The notes under the pieces: model-generated
What the model saw: the letters and a program-made list of their open reading frames with translations, nothing else
Told to the model about the DNA's origin: nothing
Databases searched by the model: none
Shown: one piece after another, positions 8,260 to 18,900 of the stretch
Position numbering within the stretch: the first letter of the stretch is position 1
How the letters are laid out: each line of letters begins with the position of its first letter
NCBI GenBank assembly: GCA_963823095.1
Contig: CAWGKI010000018.1
Span: forward strand, 69,556-133,555
Direction of reading: 5' to 3'
Length of the DNA stretch: 64,000 nt
Source: CAIVVT01 sp963823095
GTDB lineage: Bacteria > Acidobacteriota > Terriglobia > Bryobacterales > Bryobacteraceae
Made by a program: the position numbers and the translations under genes

Positions 8260-9296
8260 TGGACGCCGTCACCCAACTCGCCCCGACGGTCGGCGTCGTG
8301 GCCGCCTGCGATTGCCTCGGCGTGGCCCGTGCTTCCTTCTATCGGCAGCGTCCTGTCCTCGGCCCGCCCACAGTGTCGGCACCAGGGCCGGCGCTGCCCT
8401 TTGAGCGGCCGGTCTCCGCGCGCGCTCTCACTCCGGACGAACGCTCCAGCGTGCTGACGATGCTCCATGCCGAACGCTTCCAGGACCGCTCCCCAGCGGC
8501 CGTTCAGGCCACCTTGTTGGACGAAGGCCAATACCTCTGCTCGACCCGCACCATGTATCGCATCCTCGAGCAGCAGGGCGAGTCTCGCGAGCGCCGCGAT
8601 CAGCTCGTTCATCCGCCCTACCAAAGACCCGAGTTGCTGGCCACCTCGGCCAACCAGCTTTGGAGTTGGGACATCACCAAGCTGCTGGGCCCGGCCAAGT
8701 GGACCTACTTCTATCTCTACGTGATCCTCGACGTGTTCAGCCGCTACGTGACTGGCTGGATGATCGCGCACCGCGAAGGCGCTGAACTGGCCAAACAATT
8801 CATTGAGGCGACCATTGGCAAACACCAGGTCCCCGCCGGCCAACTCACCATCCACGCTGATCGCGGCAAGGTCATGACCTCCAAGCCGGTCGCCTTTCTC
8901 ATGGCCGATCTGGGCGTCACCAAGACCCACAGCCGGCCGTATGTCTCCGACGACAACCCGTATTCGGAAAGCCACTTCCGCACCCTGAAGTACCGTCCCG
9001 AATTTCCGGATCGCTTCGGCTGCATCCAAGACAGCCGCGCCTTCTGCCAACGGTTTTTCCAGTGGTACAACGACGAGCATCGTCACTCGGGCATCGCCAT
9101 GCTGACCCCGGCCATGGTTCATTTCGGCGAGACCCACACCGTGCTGGCGCACCGCCAGGCGGTGCTCGATGCAGCCTACCAAGCGCATCCGGACCGCTTC
9201 GTTCGACGGCCGCCAAAACCAATGTCATTGCCTTCGGAGGTTTGGATCAACAAACCACTTCCACCCGGCCAAAAGACAAAGGAAGAGGGTCACTAA
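8259..9296 (+). CDS. IS3-family transposase OrfB (rve/DDE integrase core)
   Basis: This 345-residue protein carries an HTH_21-like region and a retroviral-type integrase core. The probable DDE residues sit in SWDITK (about residue 143), HADRG (about 204) and NPYSESHFRTLKYRPEF (about 235), a D-D-35-E arrangement. The C-terminus has the usual FFQWYNDEHRHSGIAMLTP motif of IS3 OrfB proteins. The start ATG overlaps the OrfA stop by one base (TGATG), so it could be translated by coupling as well as by -1 frameshifting at A8 upstream. The length is full for the family and no internal stop is seen, so the enzyme may be active. Confidence 0.9.
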   Translation: MDAVTQLAPTVGVVAACDCLGVARASFYRQRPVLGPPTVSAPGPALPFERPVSARALTPDERSSVLTMLHAERFQDRSPAAVQATLLDEGQYLCSTRTMYRILEQQGESRERRDQLVHPPYQRPELLATSANQLWSWDITKLLGPAKWTYFYLYVILDVFSRYVTGWMIAHREGAELAKQFIEATIGKHQVPAGQLTIHADRGKVMTSKPVAFLMADLGVTKTHSRPYVSDDNPYSESHFRTLKYRPEFPDRFGCIQDSRAFCQRFFQWYNDEHRHSGIAMLTPAMVHFGETHTVLAHRQAVLDAAYQAHPDRFVRRPPKPMSLPSEVWINKPLPPGQKTKEEGH

Positions 9297-9489
9297 ACTC
9301 CTATGCCGGGTGTCTCAAAGTTGTTGACACGCGCCGCAGCTCACGGGGACGATTGGGATAAGGTGACTTCAGACTCGGTCTGCCTCACGCCCGGCCGACT
9401 CATGAGCTACTTCTTCTGAAATGCACAGAACCGGCTGCTTACCACCGGGGCACGAACTGAATATCCGCTCTCATTCCGCTGCCCCATTC

Positions 9490-11424
9490 CTAACGTGCTA
9501 CGTTCGCTGGCGAGTGATCTCTCGTGCGCCTGTCCAGCATCTCAAGGAACTCACGAACTTCCTTAATCTTGTCGCCGCTCAGGCGCCGCGCCGTAGAGGC
9601 TTCCTCTTGGGCCTCTGGAAGGCGGCCTAGCGCAAAGAAATGCCGGGACAGTAGCAAATGGGGTTCGTACCAGCGAGGCGCTTTACTGATGGACTCCCGA
9701 AGCGTACGCTCGGTCGCCTCGTCGTAACCCCTTCGGCCGTAAAGGGTTGCCAACAGCGCAAATGCATTGTGCTGCTGCTCGCCGCACTGAGTGGCTCTCC
9801 CCGCTGATTCGAAGAGCATCGCCTCGATCTCCGCGGCTGAGCCGTGGTCCATACCTTCGTATGGAATTCGCAGCAGTTTAAGCGCAAACCAGAGGTCAAA
9901 ACAGCCACCCGCAGGCTGCCAGATACGGGCAGTCTCGAAATCGGCGATCGCCTCGTGGGTTCGGTGCCTATCCAATTCAACCGCGCTTCTAGCGGCGAAC
10001 CACTCCAGCGCGCCTAATTGAAGACTGAAGCAAATCGCGACAGCGCCGAAGCCGGCCAGCATCCGCGAAACGAGAGTTGTGTTTATGTTCCTAGTCTCAT
10101 CCACTTCATCGGATTGCTTGACGCACTGACTTCCCACCGCCAAGCCCATGCAAAGGTAGAAGACAATCCCATCGGGGATGGTGTAAACGGAGAAGAAGTG
10201 GGAAACAACTCCAGCAATCACCATCGACGACAAGATCCGTTGTAAACCGTCTGCCTCGCGGAACCGGGCGCCGAGTCCACGAAGAGAGAGTCCCAACAGG
10301 GCGAGCATCCCGAGGAGTGCCAAGATGCCGCGCCCCAGCAGCCAATCCAGCAGCATGTTGTGAGGAGACTCATGGTAGTGGTCCGGGTAGCTCGCTGCAA
10401 GCCGCTCCGACCAGAAGCGTGGAAAGACCACGGAAAACGTTTCCGGTCCAGTGCCTGACGGCCAGACCGTGCCGGCCATTGCCAGAGAATCCTTCCAGAC
10501 GAGCAGTCTGGTGCCGCCGGTGAGGTCGCCCGACCACTCCGTCATGCGTTGGTGAAAGCTCGGGCTGAAGTACCATCCGCCGGCTAGGAGAACAACCACG
10601 AGCACGAGGACGAAAGTCACAGTCACGACGGCTCCCTTAAAAGAAGGGCGCAAGGCAATGACATAGGCGAAAACACCTGCAGCCAGGGCAAGCAATGCGG
10701 AGCGAGTCCCGCTGACCACAATAGCTGCCGTTAGCGTGAAACACGCAAGTCCCGCGCCCATTCGTAACGTGAGTCTACGCGAGTTCAGGGTCAGCCATCC
10801 CGCCGCAAAAGCCATCGGTACAAGAGTGCTAGACAAGTAGACGGCATGCCCTAGTGTGGCTGGTACTCTGATGCTGCCCAGGTTGCCTGCGCTATAGCTA
10901 GCGCGGTCCAGCCACGGATCCAGACCCACAAACTGAAGTAAAGCATAGATCGCAACGGGCACCCCGCCGAAAGCCAGGAGACAAATCCAGTGATAGGTAC
11001 TGTCGAGGGATTTTGCCGCTTGGCATGAGGCGAGGAACCCGACAATCAACAAGGCAGTCTCCGTCAAAAACCCCATTCGCCGCCAATTTGTTCCTGCCAT
11101 CGATAGCCCGGGATTGGCGGAGAAGAGTGTTGAGACGATCAAAAATCCGATCGCGATCACGAGCAGCAATACAAAGCGCCGCCCAGCGCGCGCGGCGAGT
11201 AACTGAGTCGTGCCATCGACAATGCCTCTTTGGATGAGCAATAGGAGGCCGAGTCCGCTTAACATCACAATTGCTTTGGGACTGACGTCGTAGTATACGC
11301 TTCGTTCAGGAAGAATGACGTAGAGCGTGAGCAGCAGGACCGCCGCCACGCCAGCGAACTGCGACCTACCCCAGTCTGTTGGGGTGCGAAGAAGAGTATT
11401 GTCAGGAGCGAGTTTCTTACGCAT
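9490..11424 (-). CDS. O-antigen ligase/polymerase-like membrane protein (Wzy_C) with C-terminal TPR-like region
   Basis: The 644-residue protein has about a dozen hydrophobic segments in residues 20-440. A large loop before and after GGTRLLVWKDSL and the segment HESPHNMLLDWLLGRG match the Wzy_C (O-antigen ligase) family, which joins or polymerises lipid-linked sugar repeats on the periplasmic side. The last 170 residues are soluble and helical, with an ARWYEPHLLLSRHFFALGRLPEA-like TPR pattern (split here by the family's usual spacing), as in PglL/WaaL-like proteins of Gram-negative bacteria. It is transcribed away from its neighbours. A glycosyltransferase and a methyltransferase 9 kb downstream could serve the same surface glycan, but no operon links them. 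Confidence 0.8.
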   Translation of the reverse strand: MRKKLAPDNTLLRTPTDWGRSQFAGVAAVLLLTLYVILPERSVYYDVSPKAIVMLSGLGLLLLIQRGIVDGTTQLLAARAGRRFVLLLVIAIGFLIVSTLFSANPGLSMAGTNWRRMGFLTETALLIVGFLASCQAAKSLDSTYHWICLLAFGGVPVAIYALLQFVGLDPWLDRASYSAGNLGSIRVPATLGHAVYLSSTLVPMAFAAGWLTLNSRRLTLRMGAGLACFTLTAAIVVSGTRSALLALAAGVFAYVIALRPSFKGAVVTVTFVLVLVVVLLAGGWYFSPSFHQRMTEWSGDLTGGTRLLVWKDSLAMAGTVWPSGTGPETFSVVFPRFWSERLAASYPDHYHESPHNMLLDWLLGRGILALLGMLALLGLSLRGLGARFREADGLQRILSSMVIAGVVSHFFSVYTIPDGIVFYLCMGLAVGSQCVKQSDEVDETRNINTTLVSRMLAGFGAVAICFSLQLGALEWFAARSAVELDRHRTHEAIADFETARIWQPAGGCFDLWFALKLLRIPYEGMDHGSAAEIEAMLFESAGRATQCGEQQHNAFALLATLYGRRGYDEATERTLRESISKAPRWYEPHLLLSRHFFALGRLPEAQEEASTARRLSGDKIKEVREFLEMLDRRTRDHSPANVAR

Positions 11425-12171
11425 TGTGAGTGGAGAACTTCAGCCTTTGACAGACATCTTTCGCCATGGATTTCGGGAACACCGGGCACTCGGGCGCGAG
11501 AATGAACTCCGGAAGTTGCCCGGAGCTGGCGCGGTCTCCAATACGCCCACAATCGAGTGTAGCCAACTCGTCTGCAGGATTGAAATCCGTCGAGCGTACG
11601 AGTTCGCCGAGGGGCTTTGCCTTCGCTTTACAAGCTAACTTCCAATAGAGCTGAAGTGGGCAAACAAGCGAGGCTGCCACCTGCCGGCATGGCTTGTTGA
11701 GACTGGTACTACAGCGCCAGGAGTACTAGCTCTGCTGCGCTGGGTCGAATGCCCAGGGCCTCACGCTGTTGCCTTGGGGCCGTGAATTCCCAATGCAGTC
11801 CACAGTCGGCTAGAACGAAAACCGCTTCAGGGGTGTGAACAATCAGTTAGTCAGCAAACAATCAACCACACTCACATATGGAAACAGCGGTATCGGGCCA
11901 TGGCGTGTTAGCGTAGCAGGCCCTCCGACACTGCCGAGGGAGAGATAGTACTTTTGTGCGTAGTGACGCGCATTTTTAGAGTAAAAGCGGTGAATCTCTG
12001 GTATGCTCACACTTCCCGGGAACGAATCCTCCCGAAGGGGGTTGATTCATCATCCCGATACGAGATGCTTCGGGGCGCGTGTCTGTCAGCGGATGCTTGC
12101 CCCATTGGAGTGAATCGAGCTTAGTTATTCAAATACGGGCCATCCACGATTGGCCCGGAGGATGACGAATC
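11425..12171. other. Intergenic region upstream of the DUF11/RCC1 gene
   Basis: These 747 bases have no convincing gene. A small imperfect stem (GAATC...CCC / GGG...GATTC) lies around 12023-12047, and the region must hold the promoters of both flanking genes. No clear -35/-10 pair or known riboswitch was recognised. Confidence 0.4.
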
Positions 12172-12720
12172 ATGCGGAGCTGTCTCGCTGCGATGTTTGG
12201 TTGGATCCCCCTGACTGTCCTTGGGATGTGCGCGCTTTCTCCCCATGCGGGCGCCCAGGACCTCACCATCACGTCCACACACACGGGGACGTTCCTGTCA
12301 GGGCAAACCAATGCCTACTACATTCTCCGTGTTAAGAACGTAGGCTCTGCCCCAACGTCCGGCTATGTTTCGGCCACGGAGAATGCGCCGTCCGGGCTTA
12401 CGGTCACCTCGATGATCGGGGATGGCTGGACATGCACTGCGAGTTCCTGCGGCCGCAGCGACGCTCTGGCTGCTGGAGCTTCTTATCCCGCAATCATGGT
12501 GGTCGCCAGCGTAGCTACCACCGCCGGATCGAGCCTGACGAATCAGGTGACCGTGTCAGGCGGCGGGGATACGAACGCAGAAAACAACACGGCCAGCGAC
12601 GTCACTGCCGTCGCGGCAAACGGATATCCGCTGGCTTGGGGCTGGAATCTGTTATGGCCAAGCAACCGTGCCTCCAGGCCTTTCGAATACTGCCGCCATC
12701 TCTGGAGGGTATTTCCATAG
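12172..12720 (+). CDS. Segment 1: signal peptide and DUF11 module of the giant protein
   Basis: The start at 12172 gives a good signal peptide (about residues 1-28, ending SPHAGA). The DUF11-type beta-sandwich runs to about residue 145, with GDGWTCTASSC and NNTASDVTAV as landmarks. The authentic frame ends near 12650 inside the first RCC1 repeat; the last 20 or so residues are frameshift junk. DUF11 domains occur in bacterial surface proteins, often in tandem. Alone the segment would be a secreted stub. Confidence 0.6.
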   Translation: MRSCLAAMFGWIPLTVLGMCALSPHAGAQDLTITSTHTGTFLSGQTNAYYILRVKNVGSAPTSGYVSATENAPSGLTVTSMIGDGWTCTASSCGRSDALAAGASYPAIMVVASVATTAGSSLTNQVTVSGGGDTNAENNTASDVTAVAANGYPLAWGWNLLWPSNRASRPFEYCRHLWRVFP

Positions 12721-13993
12721 CCTCGCGCTACAAGGCGACGGCACTGTTGTGGCCTGGGGCGCCAGTTGGGCGACGGCTGTGCCGACAGGACTGTCGGGTG
12801 TCATTGCAATATCGGCGGGCTGGTACCACAGCTTGGCTCTGAAGAGCGACGGCACGATCGTCGCGTGGGGCGACAATTCCCATGGTGAGTCGACGGTGCC
12901 CGCCGGTCTGTCGGGAGTTGTAGCCATTTCGGCAGGTGTCGAGCACAGTCTCGTTTTGAAGAGCGACGGTACCGTTGTGGCATGGGGAAATGACGACAGC
13001 GGTCAAACGAATGTGCCTTCGGGCCTCTCGAACGTCGTGGCGATCGCCGCAGGGAATCGATACAGCCTCGCGCTTAATGGTGACGGCACGGTCGTAGCCT
13101 GGGGTGACAACACATTCGGCCAGACAACCCTGCCGGTTGGGCTCTCAAGTGTCGTAGCGATTGCTACAAGCGTATTCAATTGCCTCGCGCTGAAGAGCGA
13201 CGGCACTGTCGTGGGGTGGGGCATCGGAAACGACTCGGTGGTTGAGTCGACTCTCTCGAACGTCACTGCGATAGCTGGAGGCGATACGCATAGCTTAGCA
13301 CTTCGGGGTGACGGCACTATCTTTGCTTGGGGCAACGATGCTTATGGTGAGACAACTTTGCCAGCTGGTCTCTCCGTCGTCTCAGCAATCGCGGCGAGCG
13401 GCAGGCACACGCTCGCCCTCGTTGGAACCGCTCCCACGGACGTCCCGGTTACTATCACTCTTTCTGAGCCAAATGCACCAGTGCCAGTGATTGTTGACGG
13501 CGCGTCCTACTACCAATCTGCAGCTTTGTATTGGGCGCCGGGCAGCTCTCACACGATCGGAACGATTTCGCTGGCGTCGATTGATCCCAGCACACAGTAC
13601 GTCTTCACGAGTTGGAGCGACGGTGGTGCGATCACGCACTCAGTAGCTCCGACGATGCTACCGCTTACACAGCGAGCTTCAAAACCAATACCTGCTGACG
13701 ACTGCCGCCAACCCACCGCTGGGAGGGACGATCACTCCGGCCTCCGGTTTCCAGGACGCTGGCACGATATTGCAGGTGCAAGCCGCGCCGAACCCCGGCT
13801 ACACCTTCACCGGATTCGGCGGCGGCCTGACGGGTACGCTCAATCCGCAGAACCTGACCCTCTCGGCGGCGACGTCCGTGACGGCGAGCTTTTCCGCAAT
13901 CCTCGCGGCAACGGATCTGAGCATCACTTCCAGTCACACCGGCACGTTTCTGCGCGGGCAAAACAACGCCTTCTATTTGTTGCGCGTGAGTAA
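12668..13993 (+). CDS. Segment 2: first RCC1 seven-repeat block and start of B-repeat
   Basis: The authentic coding in this frame actually runs from about 12653 to 13660. It holds seven repeats with the pattern AWGDNxxGQxTVPxGLSxVVAIxxGxxHSLAL, which is the number needed for a closed seven-bladed RCC1/BLIP-II-like propeller, and then the start of an InlB-like B-repeat (VFTSWSDGGAITHSVAP). The remaining 110 residues after 13660 are out of frame. The GTG at 12668 used as a formal start lies inside the gene and has no ribosome site, so this is a fragment, not an independent gene. Confidence 0.6.
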   Translation: MPPGLSNTAAISGGYFHSLALQGDGTVVAWGASWATAVPTGLSGVIAISAGWYHSLALKSDGTIVAWGDNSHGESTVPAGLSGVVAISAGVEHSLVLKSDGTVVAWGNDDSGQTNVPSGLSNVVAIAAGNRYSLALNGDGTVVAWGDNTFGQTTLPVGLSSVVAIATSVFNCLALKSDGTVVGWGIGNDSVVESTLSNVTAIAGGDTHSLALRGDGTIFAWGNDAYGETTLPAGLSVVSAIAASGRHTLALVGTAPTDVPVTITLSEPNAPVPVIVDGASYYQSAALYWAPGSSHTIGTISLASIDPSTQYVFTSWSDGGAITHSVAPTMLPLTQRASKPIPADDCRQPTAGRDDHSGLRFPGRWHDIAGASRAEPRLHLHRIRRRPDGYAQSAEPDPLGGDVRDGELFRNPRGNGSEHHFQSHRHVSARAKQRLLFVARE

Positions 13994-15998
13994 CGCAGCC
14001 GCGGCTGCTGCAACCAGCGGGACGGTGACGGTCACGGAGAATCCGCCAGCGGGTCTGACGGTCACTTCCATGAGCGGCCAAGGCTGGAATTGCAGCGGCC
14101 TTAGCTGTACGCGTAGTGACGCCTTGGCCGGAAGCTCCGGCTACCCCTCGATCCTAGTACTCGCGACCGTGTCGGGCAGTGCGCCAACCAGCCTGACGAA
14201 CCAGGCGACAGTATCGGGCGGCGGGGATACGAACGAGACCAATAACACGGCCAGCGATGTAACTGCGGTCGCGGCAAACGGCTACCCGGTAGCGTGGGGT
14301 GACAACCGGCGCGGACAAGTGACTGTTCCGGCGGGCCTATCGAATCTCGTCCAGATCTCAGGAGGCTATTTCCATAGCCTCGCGCTCAGAAGCGACGGAA
14401 CCGTCCTAGCTTGGGGCGACAACGAGGACAGCCAGACCGCCGTTCCTTCGGGACTTTCGGGCGTCGTAGCGGTTGCAGCAGGCTGGTACCATAGCCTGGC
14501 GCTCAAGAACGATGGGACGGTCGTGGCCTGGGGTGACAACGGCAACGGACAGGCGACCGTACCCGCAGGCTTATCGGGCGTCGTCGCGATTGCGGCGGGT
14601 GGGTTCCATAGCCTCGCATTGAAGAGCGATGGAACTGTCGTGGCGTGGGGCTACAACGGTTACGGTCAGGCAACCGTGCCAGCGGACCTGTCCGGCGCGG
14701 TAGCGATTGCTGGAAGCTATCTGCAAAGTCTGGCGCTGAAGAGCGACGGAACGGTCGTGTCCTGGGGCATCGGTTATCCCGCTGTGCCTTCCGGCCTGTC
14801 GAACGTAGTCGCTATCGCGGCGGGCGATACGCATGACCTGGCGTTGATCAGCGACGGAACGGTCGTGGCCTGGGGCAATCAGTCGGCGCCTGCGGGACTA
14901 TCGGGTGTTACAGCGATTGCCGCGGGAGGCTACCATAGCCTTGCGCTAAAGAACGACGGAACGGTCGTGGCCTGGGGCGATAACAGTTATGGACAAGCGA
15001 CCGTGCCGTCAGGACTCACGGGCGCCATCGCACTCGCTGCAGGAGCATACGACAGCCTCGCTATCTCGAGCTTTGCTCCTACAACCATCCCAGTGACGAT
15101 CGCAACGTCAGGGTTTAGTGGCACAGTGACCGTTGACGGTACTCCTTACGCCAACACTCCGATCGTTCTGGATTGGATGCCTGGCAGCTCCCACACCATC
15201 GGCACGACCTCGCTAGTGGCGATCGATCCCAACTCCCAGTCCGTTTTCGCGAGTTGGAGCGACGGAGGCGCGATCACCCACACGGTCGCTCCCATGGTGG
15301 CGACTACCTACACGGCGATTTTCCAGCTGCAGTACAAGCTCACGACCTCCGCGAACCCGCCCGCGGGAGGAACGGTCGCTCCAGCATCCGGGTTCTTCAA
15401 TGCCGGCGGTTTGGTTCAGATCGCCGCGGCGCCGAATCCCGGGTACGAATTTTCCGGGTTCAGTGGCGGCCTGACCGGCACTATCACTCCGCAAAATCTG
15501 AATCTCTCGGCCCCCACGACGGTAACCGGCAGCTTTGTGCCGGCAAACACTCCAATCATCTCGGGCCTCAATCCATCTGTTGCTATCGCTGGGGGGGCGT
15601 CTTTCACGCTGACTGTCAGCGGCAGGAACTTCACCTCTGGCTCGACCGTGACGTGGGGGAACACAGCGCTGGCAACGACGTTCGTCAATGCGAACCAGCT
15701 CAGCGCCGTTGTCCCCGCGAACCTGATCGCGACGCCGGGGACGGCGGGCATAACGGTGACCACGTCGATCGGCACTTCGATTCCGATGACTTTCGCGATC
15801 AACCAAGACGGGATCGGTTGGATCACCCAGAGTCTGCCCTACGGAGTTGTCTCGACCCCTTACTCCACACAGATCGTGGCACAGGGCAACAACGTCACCT
15901 TTTCGACGACGTCACCACTCCCATCCGGCTTCACCTTGAGTCCGACTGGTCTTCTTAGCGGAACCACGCGGCGACCTTCAACGCCGGCATCAATGTGA
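13770..15998 (+). CDS. Segment 3: B-repeat end, DUF11 module 2, second RCC1 block, B-repeat 2 and IPT domain
   Basis: The authentic frame begins near 13692 (LTTAANPPLGGTITPASGF). Residues then cover the end of the first InlB-type repeat, a second DUF11 module (DLSITSSHTGTFL to NNTASDVTAV), seven RCC1 repeats, a second B-repeat and an IPT/TIG domain (GLNPSVAIAGGASFTLTVSG). Near 15967 one base is missing and the frame leaves the gene, stopping at 15996-15998. The second DUF11-RCC1-InlB unit is close enough to the first to show an internal tandem duplication of about 1.6 kb. Confidence 0.65.
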   Translation: MQVQAAPNPGYTFTGFGGGLTGTLNPQNLTLSAATSVTASFSAILAATDLSITSSHTGTFLRGQNNAFYLLRVSNAAAAAATSGTVTVTENPPAGLTVTSMSGQGWNCSGLSCTRSDALAGSSGYPSILVLATVSGSAPTSLTNQATVSGGGDTNETNNTASDVTAVAANGYPVAWGDNRRGQVTVPAGLSNLVQISGGYFHSLALRSDGTVLAWGDNEDSQTAVPSGLSGVVAVAAGWYHSLALKNDGTVVAWGDNGNGQATVPAGLSGVVAIAAGGFHSLALKSDGTVVAWGYNGYGQATVPADLSGAVAIAGSYLQSLALKSDGTVVSWGIGYPAVPSGLSNVVAIAAGDTHDLALISDGTVVAWGNQSAPAGLSGVTAIAAGGYHSLALKNDGTVVAWGDNSYGQATVPSGLTGAIALAAGAYDSLAISSFAPTTIPVTIATSGFSGTVTVDGTPYANTPIVLDWMPGSSHTIGTTSLVAIDPNSQSVFASWSDGGAITHTVAPMVATTYTAIFQLQYKLTTSANPPAGGTVAPASGFFNAGGLVQIAAAPNPGYEFSGFSGGLTGTITPQNLNLSAPTTVTGSFVPANTPIISGLNPSVAIAGGASFTLTVSGRNFTSGSTVTWGNTALATTFVNANQLSAVVPANLIATPGTAGITVTTSIGTSIPMTFAINQDGIGWITQSLPYGVVSTPYSTQIVAQGNNVTFSTTSPLPSGFTLSPTGLLSGTTRRPSTPASM

Positions 15999-18900
15999 TT
16001 GCAGTCAATGGCGCGGGATTCACGTCGTCTACGTGGTTTACCCTGGAAATCGACGCGGCGGGCTTCGCCGATAACCCGTTGCTGCCTACGGCGACCAGCG
16101 GCATACCTTACAGCTACACCTTCCACGCGGTTCCGGCAGGCAGCTACACTTTTACCAGTCCCTACCTGCCACAAGGTCTAGCGTTGAGCCCAGGTGGTGT
16201 ACTGACTGGAACTCCGACAAATACGAGCGACACCAACAACAGCTTCCAGGTAGCGCTGTCGAACGGAGCCACGACCTTGGCAACGCGCACCTTCTATCTG
16301 CAAATGACCACGGCAGCACCGTCGCCAATCACGACGATCTCCGGATCGGGGCCAGGCGGCGGACTTCCGGATGGGATGCTAGGTTCTTCTTACAACGCAA
16401 CGGTATATGGCGGTCAGGTTATCCAGTCAGTGAAGGTAACTTCTGGCAGTCTGCCCCTGGGGCTTGTGTTGCTCCCGAGTTTGCAGGCTAATCCCGCCTA
16501 TGGCTCGCCCACGCAGTACAACCTCAGTGGCACTCCACTGCTGACTGGCACCTACAATTTCAGGCTGCGGCTCTTGACCGTGACAGGCGCGGAGGCGCAG
16601 TCGGACTTTACGATCCACATCAGTACGCTTGGTCTGGCGTCCTCGTATTTGGGTAACTTGGTGATCGGCCAGCCGGTCAATTTCCAACTAGGCGGCATTG
16701 GGGGGAATGGGAGTTACAACTTCACGGTGCCGGGTTTCTCGGGCAATGCGCTCCCGGCAGGGCTGTCGCTTAGCCCGGCGGGTCTGTTGAGCGGGACGCC
16801 TCGCGCGACCACCAAGTGGGGGGGGAGCACGACCATACGGGTGAGCAGCGGCGGAGCGCAGATGGACTTGAGCATCGGGTGGTCCGTCGCGCCACCGGCA
16901 GTTGGTGGTGTGACGCCGCAGGTCATCGGCGGCTACAGCTACAGTTACGGCAATTCCAATTCCCCGGATGGCGTGGTTGGTCACAAATACACTTATTACG
17001 CTTACGTTTGGAGCTACCAGGGAGCGGTGACTTGGACATTGGTTTCGGGTACGCTCCCGCCAGGTATGAACCTCTACACAAGCCAGGAGGATCTGGGCAA
17101 GTACACGGGATGGTCTTCGCCAGGGATGGCGGCGATTGAGGGCGTGCCGACGGCTGCGGGCGACTACGAGGTGCAGCTAATGGTTCAGGATAGCGGTGGT
17201 GGCGTCGGTTACTTCGACACGGTGCTGCACATTTCCCCGCTGAATCCGGCGCCGGTCAACTTCGCCTACGAGGCCCTGCTGAGCATTCCGCCAGCGGTGG
17301 TTGGATCGCCGTATTCTTTCTCGCTCGGCGCGCAAGATGCGGCTGGCGCGTTGACGTTCGCGTTGCTGCCGGGATTGCCCTTGCCCCCGGGCCTTTCGTT
17401 GAGTTCGGCGGGGGTGCTTTCGGGGACTGCGATCGGGCCGGGGAGCTTCTATTTCAATGTCGAGATCGTCGACGCCTCAGGACAGACACTAAACACGCAG
17501 CAGAGTCTGGATGTCTATCCGTCGGGCCGCACATCGACACCAACGAGTGTGGGCGTCTATGCCGACACATTGCTGGTGAATCTTCCGTTGAGCATCGACC
17601 TGAACCAGACGCTTTATCCGGGGCGAGGCACAGCGCCCTACGTTTGGGCGGTTCAGGCGGGTTCGGCTCTTCCGGAAAGCATCACCATCGGCACGAACGC
17701 CGATGGCGCCCCTGCCCTGGTGGGAACACCAACCCAGACCGGAAACTTCAGTCCGACGTTAGTGGTGACTGATGCGCGGGGCCAGTCCTCACAGGTTTGG
17801 AGCAGTTTTCAGATCGATACTGTGGCGATCACGGCTCCGGCGGCGCGGCGGTTACCGCCCGCGGGCCAAGGGACGCCGTACTCACCAATACCGTTCATGG
17901 CGTCCGGTTTCGGCGCGGGATTACGCTACAGCTTCAACCCGTGGTCGGACACCCCGGTTGGGATGGCACTATCGACCGATGGCGTGCTGAGCGGAACGCC
18001 CCTACAGTGGGGGGACTTCCAGATCATTGTTGACGCCAGTGACGCGAGCGGCCTATCGGCATCGAAGACTTATACGCTTCAGATCTTGGCGCCGGGCGTG
18101 CCTTTGCCACCTACGATCACGAGCCTGAGTCCCAACTGGGCGATGGTGGGCGGAGCTGCGTTTACGCTGACAGTGAACGGCTCCAATTTTGTATCGGGCG
18201 CGGCAGTGCAATGGAATGGCTCCGCCTTGTCTACTACGTTCATCAGTGCTACGCAGTTGACGGCGAGCGTGCCGGCCTCCCTGATCGCGGCGGTCGGGAC
18301 GGCGAGCGTGACGGCGGTAAACCCCGGCGGAGCGACCTCAACCGCCGCGTCATTCAACATTGGCTCGGCGTCCCCGCCAACGATATCGAGCCTGAGTCCG
18401 AATTCGGCGGCCGCTGGCGGGGCTGCACTCACACTGACAGTCAACGGCACAGGCTTCACCACGGAATCCGTCGTGGATTGGAATGGGACGGGCTTAACGA
18501 CGACCTACGTGAGTTCGACGCAGTTGACCGCGGCTGTGCCAGCGAGCTTAACTGCCACTGCCGGGAGCGCGGACATAACCGTGGTGAATCCTGGCGGCCT
18601 GACCAGTTCTCCGCCTTTCACGTTCACGGTGAGTGCGGCTTTGCGCTTCATTCCCATCACGCCCTGCCGGGTGACCGATACGCGCAAGCCGGACGGGCCG
18701 TTTGGCGGACCGGCGATCGCGGCCGGGACGAGCCGGGACTTTGCCATCCCGAACAGCACGTGCACCATCCCTGCGACGGCGCAGGCCTATTCGCTGAACG
18801 TGACGGTGGTGCCTCCCAAACCGCTGGGGTACTTGACGATCTGGCCCACGGGGCAGGCGCGGCCGGTGGCTTCGACGCTGAATTCGCTGGACGGCCGGAT

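Larger units (their letters stand above)
7741..9330 (+). mobile_element. IS3-family insertion sequence (OrfA plus OrfB)
   Basis: Two overlapping transposase genes of IS3 type fill the region. A run at 9311-9330 (TGTCTCAAAGTTGTTGACAC) resembles the right terminal inverted repeat of such elements. No matching left end could be found before 7741, so the left boundary is uncertain and the element may be truncated or its ends diverged. It lies between the protease-like gene and the polymerase/ligase gene and does not obviously split a coding frame. Confidence 0.6.

Noticed and set aside
8193..9188. 331-codon antisense frame over IS3 OrfB
   Set aside because: It is a shadow of a recognisable transposase, with no domain of its own.
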